Part shown: positions 53,962 through 62,306 of the stretch, piece after piece
Layout of the letters: each line of letters opens with the position of its first letter
How positions within the stretch are numbered: position 1 is the first letter of the stretch
NCBI RefSeq assembly: GCF_004166885.1
Contig: NZ_RCYU01000002.1
Location: 186,001-250,000, forward strand
Reading direction: 5' to 3'
DNA: 64,000 bases
From: Streptococcus sp. bf_0095
GTDB lineage: Bacteria > Bacillota > Bacilli > Lactobacillales > Streptococcaceae
The notes under the pieces: model-generated
Told to the model about the DNA's origin: nothing
Databases searched by the model: none
Seen by the model: the letters and a program-made list of their open reading frames with translations, nothing else
Translations under genes and position numbers: made by a program

Positions 53962-54558
53962 TTAATTGCTACCTCTCCCCTTCAAGCTTTTACTTCCGAT
54001 AAAGACCAATAGATAACTCGCAATCCCTGAAAGATGCAATAGCGTTGAGATCCATCCGGTGATTACTGGTAAGAGCATGAGGCTAGATAGAAAAATCAAG
54101 AATAGATAAAGCCATTTTACGGTGCGCGAAAATTCTTTCCACACGTTTGGCAGGAGCATAATCCCTCCGGTCACAAAGGCATAGCCGACGGCAGAGATCC
54201 CTGTTGCCTGAATGTCCTGCCCGCGTGTTAAGAAGTGAAAAACGATGGAAGAGAGGACTGTAGCCGTCACAAAAACGATCAGGACTTGTATGGAGCCTCT
54301 TTTTCTTTCTAGCAGTCCACCGAAGGGAAGGATCATGAGTCCGTTTAAAATCAAATGGACCCATAAAAACCAGACAGGGGCTCCTTTACTGCCATGCATC
54401 AGGGTCCCACTGACATATTGCCAACCATACACCGGTTTTGAATGAAAAGCCAATAGGTCATACATAACATCCCCGTAAAAGGAAGTCAATAGACCTAGCA
54501 ACAAACAGATTAGAGCTATCGTACTGATAACAGGGTAGGTTTTTATCATCGTTTTCAT
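53962..54558 (-). CDS. Rhomboid-family intramembrane protease
   Basis: A 198-residue six-helix membrane protein. The catalytic serine is in ATGISAVGYAF (about residue 122) on helix 4 and the histidine in LLHLSGIASYL (about 176) on helix 6, so the Ser-His dyad is intact. The WVHLILNGLMILPFGG segment replaces the usual HxxxN. It has an AAGAAG-type ribosome binding site. Substrate is unknown. Confidence 0.82.
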   Translation of the reverse strand: MKTMIKTYPVISTIALICLLLGLLTSFYGDVMYDLLAFHSKPVYGWQYVSGTLMHGSKGAPVWFLWVHLILNGLMILPFGGLLERKRGSIQVLIVFVTATVLSSIVFHFLTRGQDIQATGISAVGYAFVTGGIMLLPNVWKEFSRTVKWLYLFLIFLSSLMLLPVITGWISTLLHLSGIASYLLVFIGSKSLKGRGSN

Positions 54559-54638
54559 TTTAAAACTTCTTTTCTATAAATAAATCAATTGTCTCACCTT
54601 GAGTATACTTTCATTATACCACCCCTAAACGAAAATAA

Positions 54639-54659
54639 GATCACTTTTAAAAAGTGATC
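54639..54659. terminator. Terminator downstream of the CPBP gene
   Basis: GATCACTTTT and AAAAGTGATC form a perfect 10-bp inverted repeat. On the minus strand TTATTTTCG follows, fitting termination of the gene ending at 54722. Confidence 0.7.
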
Positions 54660-54721
54660 CTAGTTTCATTAAACAACTCCAACCTCTAACTCCCATTTCA
54701 CGCCCAGCTACAGAAACAAGG

Positions 54722-55432
54722 TTATTTAACAAGAAAATGCCAGTAGATATAATTGAAGATGAAAATCCAGATTGGTTTCCAAAAAGTGAGAAAGTTGCTA
54801 AAGGCATGTAAGAAAATCGGCAACCGGATATCTTTATATTTCTTATAGACAGCTGCGAAGAAGAGCCCCGAACAGAAATATAAAGTAAAAGTCACAGGAT
54901 CCCGATATTGATGGATCAGATGAAAGGCCGCAAAGAGTAAGCCCGAAAGCAAAACATCTAAATGAAACTTACTTTCTTTAAAGAAGACATTCATCAGATA
55001 GCCTCTAAAAATAAATTCTTCGATCATAGGAGATGTAATAGTGGCTAGGACAAAAAACAGAGTACCCGAAATACCAGGGCCATTTAGATAAATGGAGGAT
55101 GGCAATTTGGTTTGATGAACGACAGGAACAAGCAAATCTTGAAAAGTTTGTAGCACCCATCTTTCAACAAAGAACCACAAGAGCACCAGAGCAAAATACC
55201 CCAGATAGTGCCACTTCCATTTCTGTATATTGGAACGAATGACTATCTTCTGTCTTTTGAACCACAATAAAATGCCAATGAGAAGCAAAGAGTAGAGAAT
55301 CAAATAGATGAAATAAAGAAAACTTACATCACCATTGAAAACTCCAGTTAGGTAGATACCAAGGCCATCAATCCCAAAAACAAATAGATATAACAGGAAC
55401 AGTAAAGCGACTCCATGTTTGGCATATTTCAT
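54722..55432 (-). CDS. CPBP family intramembrane metalloprotease
   Basis: A 236-residue membrane protein with about seven helices of the CAAX prenyl protease/Abi family. Motif 1 MIEEFIFRGYL carries the catalytic Glu-Glu and Arg, motif 2 LLFAAFHLIHQ the zinc-binding His. In Gram-positives members serve in bacteriocin self-immunity or peptide processing. No bacteriocin gene lies alongside, so the role is open. Confidence 0.82.
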   Translation of the reverse strand: MKYAKHGVALLFLLYLFVFGIDGLGIYLTGVFNGDVSFLYFIYLILYSLLLIGILLWFKRQKIVIRSNIQKWKWHYLGYFALVLLWFFVERWVLQTFQDLLVPVVHQTKLPSSIYLNGPGISGTLFFVLATITSPMIEEFIFRGYLMNVFFKESKFHLDVLLSGLLFAAFHLIHQYRDPVTFTLYFCSGLFFAAVYKKYKDIRLPIFLHAFSNFLTFWKPIWIFIFNYIYWHFLVK

Positions 55433-55771
55433 ATCAACTTATCTCCAATATCATTCTTCCATTCAATTATGTACAAGCATAACACATGGAAAAACTTGTA
55501 GGCAAGGCAGCCCTCAATTGTCCCTTTTTGAACAGAAAGTGTCATCTTCTTTTGTTTTTTACTCCTCTTTGCTAAGAAAAAACAGCCGTTTAGATTTTCT
55601 AGCCTGACGATTCTACACTATATTATTCCTTAATCATCTGGACGATTTTGTTTTGAAATAGCTGAAAACCTTTGTTTCTTCAATTAAAGAACAAGGCAAG
55701 GACCTATTCATCCCTCTTTTTCACGATATCATAAGGACTCACTCCAACTTTCAGAATACCGTAGCGAATAT

Positions 55772-55800
55772 TTGACTTTCCATTTCAGAGGGTATATACT
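55772..55800 (+). promoter_or_regulatory. csbD promoter
   Basis: TTGACT (55772-55777), 17-bp spacer, TATACT (55795-55800). A leader of about 85 nt follows. Apart from this and the leader, the 55433-55890 gap shows no gene. Confidence 0.85.
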
Positions 55801-55804
55801 TATA

Positions 55805-55871
55805 TTAATCTGAACTAAATAGTTTTAATTTTTTAAATGAACTGTCTTGAACTCAGATTAAAAAACTATTT
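55805..55871 (+). promoter_or_regulatory. Leader of csbD with interleaved helices
   Basis: TTAATCTGA (55805-55813) complements TCAGATTAA (55853-55861), and AAATAGTTTT (55817-55826) complements AAAACTATTT (55862-55871). The two pairings interleave, so they are mutually exclusive or pseudoknotted. The second ends 8 nt before GGAGG. TGAACT occurs three times in the leader. Confidence 0.6.
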
Positions 55872-55890
55872 ACTTAACGGAGGTGGCGCT

Positions 55891-56094
55891 ATGTCATTAG
55901 AAGATAAATTAAACCAAGTTAAAGGTTCTGTTAAGGAAGGTCTCGGTAAAATAACCGGCGACACAAAAACAGAAGCTGAAGGCGTTGCTGAAAAAGTTGC
56001 TTCAAAAGCAAAAGAAGTTGCTGAAGACGCAAAAGAAGCTGTTGAAGGAGCTATCAACGGTGTGAAAAACATCCTTCACAAAGACGAAAACTAA
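55891..56094 (+). CDS. CsbD-family stress protein
   Basis: A 67-residue hydrophilic protein, [31 protein letters not shown], matching the CsbD family with a longer Ala/Lys/Glu-rich helical C-terminus resembling LEA repeats ([21 protein letters not shown]). Members are induced in general stress and stationary phase; the molecular role is unknown. GGAGGTGG before ATG 55891 fixes the start, rejecting an in-frame upstream ATG at 55837. Confidence 0.85.
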   Translation: MSLEDKLNQVKGSVKEGLGKITGDTKTEAEGVAEKVASKAKEVAEDAKEAVEGAINGVKNILHKDEN

Positions 56095-56107
56095 TCGTTA
56101 ACGTGCT

Positions 56108-56164
56108 AAAACCACCCTATTTTCTGCAGTCCTATTTGACTGAGGGAGATGGGGTGGTTTTTGT
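56108..56164 (+). terminator. Terminator of csbD
   Basis: AAAACCACCC pairs with GGGTGGTTTT across a long structured loop, followed by a T-rich stretch. Confidence 0.85.
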
Positions 56165-56193
56165 TTATCTTTGATTTAGTTTGGGCATAAGAA

Positions 56194-56219
56194 AAAGAAC
56201 ACCCCGAAAGGTGCTCTTT
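56194..56219 (-). terminator. Minus-strand terminator left of the rpsI-linked island
   Basis: AAAGAACACC and GGTGCTCTTT with a CCGAAA loop. On the minus strand TTCTTTTTC follows. A short ACGTTTAGAG at 56244-56253 just right of it resembles the rpsI terminal sequence, a possible older att trace. Confidence 0.6.
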
Positions 56220-56290
56220 GTATGTATTGTAATTCTTTTGAATGAACGTTTAGAGTGCAGTGGTTGCCATCCAATCAAACATCGCTACGC

Positions 56291-56489
56291 TTGTTTTCTT
56301 GGGGCAACTGTGCATAGCATATCTCTACGCGACTAAAGTCGCTAGAGCTATCCTAATTGCGCACCGCCAGTTCTGATACAAAAAACACCTTGCAAGATGC
56401 AAAGTGTTTTCGTTTGTATTCTGTATTCCAGTAACGAATTAACGTTTAGAGAACTGGCTAGCTTTACGAGCTTTCTTAAGACCTGGTTT
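56291..56489. repeat. Direct repeat A, att-like region with rpsI 3' end
   Basis: About 199 bp repeated with high identity at 61302-61501. From left it holds a few bases of IS transposase, a hairpin CTCTACGCGACT/AGTCGCTAGAG, a terminator stem AAAACACCTTGCA/TGCAAAGTGTTTT (56382-56410) and the rpsI terminal codons. It marks the left boundary of the accessory region. Confidence 0.85.
56439..56489 (-). pseudogene. rpsI 3'-end fragment, attachment-site copy 1
   Basis: On the minus strand this reads [16 protein letters not shown] then stop, identical in protein to the last 16 codons of intact rpsI at 63491, with synonymous differences. It is the duplicated gene end left by site-specific integration into rpsI. 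The 56490-56654 segment beyond it shows no gene. Confidence 0.9.
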
Positions 56490-56654
56490 GGAAAGTATGG
56501 GTTTCAGTTGGACTAAAAACAGCGTATTATCAAGGCTTTTCAGAACGATATCTACTGATTAATTTCATAAAATATGAATCAATAGATTATAAATAGGGGA
56601 ATAGTTTAGGTCTGTAAGCATTAAAATAATACACCTAACTTTGATCACCATTTT

Positions 56655-56948
56655 TTAGTTATTCACTCTTTTTTCAGATAGTGTTTTTAAAGTTATGATA
56701 TAAAATGCCGCAATTAAAACACTATACATCATAATCGGAGGATAGACAATTAAGGATAGAATCAATCCCACTCCTTTAATTATTAGGTCAGGTATCAATA
56801 ACTTTCTATATTGTGCGGTAGCTTCAAGTAATTCTTTCTGATCTATATTGGGTTTATCAATTACTTTATGTAAAAACCAGTTTGCTACCGTTGAAACAAC
56901 AACGATTATAATCTCCCTATAATCATGGAAAAGTAGTAAAAATAGTTG
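56655..56948 (-). pseudogene. Membrane protein fragment downstream of cadX
   Basis: Open frame of about 97 codons with no clear ATG, GTG or TTG start: FHDYREIIIVVVSTVANWFLHK... then a second hydrophobic part LIIKGVGLILSLIVYPPIMMYS... ending SEKRVNN. It is in the same frame as cadX, directly after the cadX stop. It is either an N-terminally truncated gene or starts at a rare codon behind AGGGAG. Function is unknown. Confidence 0.5.
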
Positions 56949-57287
56949 TTATCCTAGTTGATTAAAAAAATCTCTGATTTCCTCATCCTTTATAAAATAA
57001 TATATAAATTTCCCCTCTCTTCTAGTGTCCAAGATGTTTTGATTGGCTAGTTTACGAAGATGGTGGGAGGCAGATGCCATACTGAGATTTAATAAACAGG
57101 CTATATCGCAGACACAGAGTTCTTCGACGGCAAGGAGATAAAAGATGATATTTATCTGTTTATTATCGGTAAATTTTGATAAAATGCGAAGTGATTTTTG
57201 GACTTTTTCCTTTTCAAGGTAGTTCGTTGCGGTTGTAACATTTTGTTGATTTATAACATCCACTTGACAGATACTATCTTTTTTCAT
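56949..57287 (-). CDS. cadX: ArsR-family metal sensor CadX/CadC-like
   Basis: A 112-residue SmtB/ArsR winged-helix repressor. ELCVCDIACLL carries the metal-binding CxC of the CadC type, and NLSMASASHHLRKLANQNIL is the recognition helix. Binding Cd, Zn or Pb would release DNA and induce cadD. ATG 57287 is chosen over an upstream start because TAGGAG precedes it. It follows cadD by 11 bp; the cadD-cadX order is that of known streptococcal and staphylococcal cadmium loci. Confidence 0.88.
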   Translation of the reverse strand: MKKDSICQVDVINQQNVTTATNYLEKEKVQKSLRILSKFTDNKQINIIFYLLAVEELCVCDIACLLNLSMASASHHLRKLANQNILDTRREGKFIYYFIKDEEIRDFFNQLG

Positions 57288-57298
57288 AATTTTTTCTC

Positions 57299-57913
57299 CT
57301 AGCCTAACACAGCCCATAGCATGTCAAAGCTGTTGTTTTCAATCAGGATATACATCCCCAATCCTAAATAGACAACGGCAATAAACCATCTGCTATATTT
57401 TTCCAAAGTTTCTCCAACAGAAGGGACTTGTGCTAATTTTTGGGCTGAAAAAACCAAGAGATAAATCATGACTAGAAAAGTAAGTAAAGTCACTATCATA
57501 TTCGCTAAATTTAAGGTGGTAAAATATGGGACAAAGACACCAATATTGTCAGCGCCACAACTTGCAAAAGTAATCATAGCGACTAGAAAAATCAGGTTTT
57601 TATTGTCTTTTCGCAAACCATCTTTTGCAATAGCTTCTCCATCAGAATCTCCTAAAAGCAAAACTTTGAGGCCTAGGAAAATTGGAATCAAACCGAGTAA
57701 ACCTAAAATCTCTTTACTAGGAATATAATTTAAGACAAATGCAAAAAGCAAACTTAGGAATATTAGACTAACAGAGCCTAGAAATTGCCCTAAATAGATA
57801 TTAATGATGTCCTTTCTACTTTTTCTTTTGGCAAAAAATAACATTAGGATAATAAGTAAGTCTACGGCTGTCCCAGAATACAGGATTATTGAAGTAACAA
57901 TATTTTGAATCAT
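57299..57913 (-). CDS. cadD: Cadmium resistance transporter CadD
   Basis: A 204-residue membrane protein with five or six hydrophobic helices, of the CadD family that exports or binds cadmium. Conserved features are SIILYSGTAVDLLIILMLFF near the N-terminus and TFASCGADNIGVFVPYF in the middle. ATG 57913 is preferred over 57925 because GAGGTG lies directly upstream. It is first in the cadD-cadX operon under an operator-overlapped promoter. Confidence 0.9.
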   Translation of the reverse strand: MIQNIVTSIILYSGTAVDLLIILMLFFAKRKSRKDIINIYLGQFLGSVSLIFLSLLFAFVLNYIPSKEILGLLGLIPIFLGLKVLLLGDSDGEAIAKDGLRKDNKNLIFLVAMITFASCGADNIGVFVPYFTTLNLANMIVTLLTFLVMIYLLVFSAQKLAQVPSVGETLEKYSRWFIAVVYLGLGMYILIENNSFDMLWAVLG

Positions 57914-57922
57914 AAAACACCT

Positions 57923-57974
57923 CATTCAAATATATTTTTGAATGTATTCTAACATTAACCTTTGTAGATGTCAA
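57923..57974 (-). promoter_or_regulatory. cadD promoter and ArsR-type operator
   Basis: Minus strand TTGACA (57974-57969), 17-bp spacer, TAGAAT (57951-57946). Immediately downstream CATTCAAA/TTTGAATG (57923-57930/57937-57944) forms an inverted repeat typical of SmtB/ArsR operators, so CadX would block RNA polymerase. The rest of 57926-58212 holds no gene. Confidence 0.82.
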
Positions 57975-58212
57975 CTTAAAATCCACCAATTAATAATTGC
58001 ATGTCAATATTTGTATTGTGAAACTAGTTTCAGAAATATATAGTCTTAAAGTATGTCCACTGCCAATGGTTTTTTCAATATTTAAAAGGAGAGAACCAAT
58101 TTGGTCCTCTCCAGGGTATAATTTTCCACCAACCCACTACAGTTGACAAAGAACCGTTATTCTCAAATGAGACAACTCCTTTTAGTTTTTATAACCTCAG
58201 CTTCTCGGTCTC

Positions 58213-60276
58213 TTACCTACTTTTAATAGAAAGACTACGAAGGACGATTCTTAAAGTAGTCAGATTGTGCAATATCGAAAGATTAGATGGGCTTAACCAA
58301 TTTAACAACCCAAATCCAATTAAACTTCCATTTATTACAACTGTTTCTTGAATATTTCTTTGAATTAATTTCTGCAACGATTCAGATAAAGAATTCAATT
58401 CCTCGAAGAAATCTAAACGATTATCTAATAATAAAATATCACTCATCTGCTTAGAAATATCAGCACTTTCATTCATCACAACCCCAATATCTGCAAGCGT
58501 CAAGGCAGCAGAGTCGTTTAACCCGTCTCCAACCATCAAAATAGTTCGGCCAGCTTTCTGTAATTCCTGAACCAACTGAAACTTACCATCTGGTTTTAAA
58601 TCAGTATAAACGTTGTCAAATGGCAGATCTTTAACCAACTCTTCTGTTCTAGCCAACGTATCACCAGTTGCCAGAATCAGTTTTTTCCCTTGGCGCTTTA
58701 GCTTTTTCAATGCAACTTTCGCCTCGCTTCTCAAGGGAGTGTGGATACAAAACATCCCAATTAATTCTTTCTTATAAGCCAAAAACAATAAATTGTAATG
58801 AGTCTTATATTGCTCAATCAAGGCCAGCTGCTCAGAACTAATTCTTACCTGTTCGTCTTGCATTAGTACATAATTTCCAATGACAACCGATTGACCATCA
58901 ATTTGCGATTTAATCCCTTTGCTTGCAACATACTGAAGCTTGCCATGCATTTCTTCGTGTTCAATGCCTTCAATTTCAGCTTGTTTAACAATTGCATTGG
59001 CAATAGGATGATAGATATGTTCCTCCAAACATGCACTTATTCTTAAAATATCTTTCTCAGTATAATCTCCGAAAGGAAGAACCTTTTCAACCAAAGGATA
59101 ACTCGTCGTGATGGTACCCGTTTTATCAAACAAGAAAGTATCCACTTCCAGATATTTTTCTAATACATCACCATCTTTAATAACCATTTCTCGATTTAGA
59201 CCTTCCTTTATGGCCGTAAGGTAGGCTACAGGTGTGGATATTTTTAGAGCACATGAAAAATCCACCAATAAAAAGGAAATGGCTTTTGAAAACGAACCTG
59301 TTAACAGATAAGTCAAACCAGCACCTAAGAAGTTATATTTTACAACCTTGTCTGCCATCCTAATAAAATGACGTTGTTTTGTCTTCTTACTCTCTTCAGA
59401 TTTTTTCATCAGATTGATGAGTTGCAAAATACGACTGTTTATCTGATTATCAGTCACACGAATTCTTAACTCTCCTGTTTCCAAAACAGTATTCGCACAT
59501 ACAGAATCTCCCTCTTTCTTTTCAACAGGGAAGCTCTCTCCAGTCAAGGAACTCTCATTGACCATGCCTAATCCTGAAACCACTTGGCCGTCAAACAAGA
59601 TTTCATTACCTTGGGAGACAACTAATACATCACCTACTTGAACATCAGAACTCTTGATGCTGATGACCATGTCTCCCCGCACTAAGAAAACATCACTTTC
59701 TTTAGCAAGAAGGCTTTGTTCCAAATCTGTTGCTGTTTTTTTTAAAGACCACTGATCCAGATGATTACCCAAATCAAGCATAAACATGATGTTGCTAGCT
59801 GTCTTGGATTGGTTCATAAACAAGGACAACAAAATGGCCGAACAGTCCAAGACCTCCATGGTTAGTTCCTTGCGCGCTAAAGTTTGATAGGCTTCTTTGA
59901 CATAACCCAAAGCCTGATAACAAGTCCAAATATAACGAATAGGGTAGGGTACAAAACTTCGAAACAGCAAACGCTTAATCGCTGCACCCGATACAATTGA
60001 ATAAGCACTCTCTTCTCTACGAATGGGAAGAGTCATCAAGTCCGAAACTTTCCCCTTGTCAATTTTTTTTAAAAAGGCCTCTGCATTTTCTAATACAGAG
60101 AAGCCTTCTTTCATACGTAGAGTAAAGTGCTGCTGATCCATATAAAACTGAATAGAGTCGATCCCTTTTTCATCTTTAGCCAAGGAACGAAGATAATCTT
60201 GAATATCCAAGGTCAGTGAAAACGAGGACGATAATCGGATATGTTGATATCCTCTGTGTAGCACTTTAAAAGACAT
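58213..60276 (-). CDS. Heavy-metal P1B-type ATPase, unusual metal motif
   Basis: A 687-residue cation-exporting ATPase. N-terminal region about 1-100 without a CxxC metal domain, then membrane helices, A-domain SSLTGESFPVEK, phosphorylation Asp in FDKTGTITTS (near residue 380), hinge MVGDGLNDSAALTLADIGVVM, final helices. The transmembrane metal motif reads SCALKISTP instead of CPC, so the metal is not simply Cu, Cd or Zn; Mn, Fe or Co are possible. ATG 60276 is preferred (AGGTGA upstream) over GTG 60285. It starts one base after its small partner gene. Confidence 0.85.
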   Translation of the reverse strand: MSFKVLHRGYQHIRLSSSFSLTLDIQDYLRSLAKDEKGIDSIQFYMDQQHFTLRMKEGFSVLENAEAFLKKIDKGKVSDLMTLPIRREESAYSIVSGAAIKRLLFRSFVPYPIRYIWTCYQALGYVKEAYQTLARKELTMEVLDCSAILLSLFMNQSKTASNIMFMLDLGNHLDQWSLKKTATDLEQSLLAKESDVFLVRGDMVISIKSSDVQVGDVLVVSQGNEILFDGQVVSGLGMVNESSLTGESFPVEKKEGDSVCANTVLETGELRIRVTDNQINSRILQLINLMKKSEESKKTKQRHFIRMADKVVKYNFLGAGLTYLLTGSFSKAISFLLVDFSCALKISTPVAYLTAIKEGLNREMVIKDGDVLEKYLEVDTFLFDKTGTITTSYPLVEKVLPFGDYTEKDILRISACLEEHIYHPIANAIVKQAEIEGIEHEEMHGKLQYVASKGIKSQIDGQSVVIGNYVLMQDEQVRISSEQLALIEQYKTHYNLLFLAYKKELIGMFCIHTPLRSEAKVALKKLKRQGKKLILATGDTLARTEELVKDLPFDNVYTDLKPDGKFQLVQELQKAGRTILMVGDGLNDSAALTLADIGVVMNESADISKQMSDILLLDNRLDFFEELNSLSESLQKLIQRNIQETVVINGSLIGFGLLNWLSPSNLSILHNLTTLRIVLRSLSIKSR

Positions 60277-60277
60277 A

Positions 60278-60556
60278 TTATTCACCTGTCAGGCTATCTA
60301 ATTGTTCTTCTTTCTTTTCCTGTTCGTATAAATATTTAGCGTCTTGTAAAACATCATCACCGTGTTGTTTTACAACAGAAACAGATGCATCCAGTCCATC
60401 TTTCAATTTGTAAGCTTTAGCCAAGGCCTTAGAATAGCCTTTCTTAGCTTCTTTACTTGCTAAGACTTTCAAGCCAAGCGTCCCAAATGCTACCCCTCCT
60501 AAGAAGAGAGATGATTTTTTCGCAACTTTTGCGACGTTTAATACTTCTTTTAACAT
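60278..60556 (-). CDS. Small DUF6110-like protein paired with P-type ATPase
   Basis: A 92-residue protein: MLKEVLNVAKVAKKSSLFLGGVAFGTLGLKVLAS, one hydrophobic glycine-rich segment (about 15-32), then a charged helix. I recall it as the DUF6110 family, found next to metal P-type ATPases. It may be an accessory subunit or metal chaperone. AAGGAGG precedes the ATG at 60556. Its coupling to the ATPase (one base gap) makes a two-gene unit. Confidence 0.75.
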   Translation of the reverse strand: MLKEVLNVAKVAKKSSLFLGGVAFGTLGLKVLASKEAKKGYSKALAKAYKLKDGLDASVSVVKQHGDDVLQDAKYLYEQEKKEEQLDSLTGE

Positions 60557-60577
60557 GTTTATTTCCTCCTTGTAACT

Positions 60578-60606
60578 ATTGTAGCGAAAAATGACAGCAA
60601 AAGCAA
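60578..60606 (-). promoter_or_regulatory. Promoter of the DUF6110-ATPase operon
   Basis: Minus strand TTGCTT (60606-60601), 17-bp spacer, TACAAT (60583-60578). Upstream, 60610-60650 is rich in ATATC/GATAT imperfect palindromes that could bind a metal regulator. Confidence 0.75.
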
Positions 60607-60736
60607 TTGCTGATATCTGATATATAGATAAAATTCTCTATACTGATATTTAATTATATTATGATGAAAACAATATACTTTATTTTTTGATACTGTAAAT
60701 AATTATGTGTAAACACTTAAGTAGAGTTACGGAGTG

Positions 60737-61318
60737 TTAATTAAATAAGCTTTCAAGTGTATCAGAACATTGACCAAACCCTTTATGGATTCGTTGACTT
60801 TGCTTGAAATTATAATCTTCAAACAACGTAACTAAGTAACGTTCCAGAGCCTCCTCATTAGGAAAAAGAACCTTCTTTTTCGTTTGATGTTTGATTTCTT
60901 TGTTAAGAGACTCAATGAGGTTTGTCGAATACATGCTGTGCCAAATCTGGTAGGGAAACTGATAAAAAGTTAAAAGATTATCCGTCTTCTCCAGACTTTC
61001 CATGACTTTCCTATACTTTGGTTTCCATTCGGCGAGAAAGTCCTCTAAAGCTTGTCCTGCCATTTCTAAATTTTCAGCACGATAAATCATTATAAATTGC
61101 CCCAGAATAACCGCTCTATCTGCTCGTTTCACTTTACTAGCTAGATTTCGACTAATATGAATTAAGCAACATTGTTGTTTAGCTAATGGGTGAGCCTGAC
61201 TGATAATCTGCTCAAGCCCCTTAAAGCCATCTGTAACTACAAGAGAAATCTGTTGGATTCCTTGGTTTTGAAGCTTGTCTAACAGGGTGGACCAAGAAGC
61301 ATTGTTTTCTTGAGGCAA
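60737..61318 (-). pseudogene. Truncated IS256-family transposase
   Basis: About 190 residues of a DDE transposase C-terminal part. It has VTDGFKGLEQ (second Asp), CCLIHISRN and TNLIESLNKEIK (catalytic Glu), and ends DTLESLFN. The N-terminal half with the first Asp is missing; homology stops at 61302-61312, where direct repeat B begins. It is inactive. Its truncation point coincides with the repeat edge, and a few transposase bases persist in the left copy of the repeat. Confidence 0.85.
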
Positions 61319-61501
61319 CTGTGCATAGCATATCTCTATGCGACTAAAGTCGCTAGAGCTATCCTAATTGCGCACCGCCAGTTCTCATAGAAAAAAACAC
61401 CTTGCAAGATGCAAAGTGTTTTCGTTTGTATTCTGCTGTCCAGCAACGAATTAACGTTTAGAGAACTGGCTAGCTTTACGAGCCTTTTTCAAGCCTGTTT
61501 T
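61302..61501. repeat. Direct repeat B, att-like region with rpsI 3' end
   Basis: Second copy of the approximately 200-bp unit at 56291-56489, including the same hairpins and rpsI end. The two copies bracket 56490-61301, defining one inserted block. Confidence 0.85.
61451..61501 (-). pseudogene. rpsI 3'-end fragment, attachment-site copy 2
   Basis: Minus-strand [16 protein letters not shown] then stop; one residue differs from intact rpsI (T for P). It separates the two accreted blocks. Confidence 0.9.
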
Positions 61502-61860
61502 CTAGTATTTTTATATCTACTGGCAAATTATCCGACTTATCCCCATCAACATCTGACTCTAACTCAACCTCTGAAGAAATCCTAATATTGCGTACTTTGA
61601 TATATTCGATATTATTGTTACCTACTAGATCCCCTTTTTAATAAATCTGGGATAGCCGATAATTTAGAAATGATGGATGAATCCTTTAAAATCAAGATAT
61701 TTCCATATTCATCTGTATTTTCATCAAATAGTTATTTGTCTGCATAGTAATTGGATAGAAGAACTAAGACCTGAGTAGCTTCACCTTCATAATTGCCATT
61801 TTCGCTTTCAAAAGGTAATAATTGCTTGTTCATAGCTTGGCGAATCAGTTGCACCAGCCA
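61474..61860 (-). pseudogene. Diacylglycerol/lipid kinase C-terminal remnant
   Basis: Minus strand reads WLVQLIRQAMNKQLLPFES then SNYYADK, an internal stop, LFDENTDEYGNILILKDSS, a frameshift near 61640, then EYIKVRNIRISSEVELESD and DNLPVDIKILENRLE. The last part matches the C-terminal subdomain of DagK/YegS-type lipid kinases. The end runs into the rpsI fragment. It is a decayed fragment. Confidence 0.7.
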
Positions 61861-61876
61861 AATTAATTGTCTTGAC

Positions 61877-62187
61877 CGACGAATAAAGCGACTTCTTTCA
61901 AGGAATCGACCATAAGGAAACAGTTGGCAGATTCTATAAAAGTGTCGTTGTGATTCGGCACGCTCATCAGACTCGCTACACAGAGCTGGTACATAATATC
62001 TGCTATAATTTTCTGGAAGATTTGGTCAAGCGGTCTTTTAGCCGTGTGACAGGCATACAGGAAAAACACTATTTATTTACTTTTTGCACGGGAGGCTTTA
62101 AGAATCTGATGGACATCTTTCTTGATAGTCACTCAGAGTCTCCAGAGTGTCTGGGCTGGGATATGGCAAAGATATACCGCTGCTGAA
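61877..62187 (+). pseudogene. Regulator C-terminal fragment, TetR-like
   Basis: Open frame of about 102 codons with no proper start, preceded by an in-frame stop: GIDHKETVGRFYKSVVVIRHAHQ then CYNFLEDLVKRSFSR and FCTGGFKNLMDIFLDSHSESPE. It resembles the ligand domain of TetR-type regulators, but the DNA-binding half is missing. Identification is tentative. Confidence 0.45.
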
Positions 62188-62210
62188 ACTGTTCTTTGAC
62201 GCTGATAAAC

Positions 62211-62273
62211 GCGACATAGCAATTAAAATGTCGCACTAAAATGATTGAAAAGTGATTGAAACTGTGTTATAAT
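62211..62273 (+). promoter_or_regulatory. Promoter of the DUF1269-like gene with upstream palindrome
   Basis: TTGAAA (62245-62250), 17-bp spacer, TATAAT (62268-62273), a strong promoter. GCGACAT/ATGTCGC (62211-62217/62228-62234) lies 11 bp upstream of the -35 as a possible activator site. Confidence 0.8.
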
Positions 62274-62306
62274 GCACATGTAATTTTTAGAAAAGAGGTA
62301 CTAACT

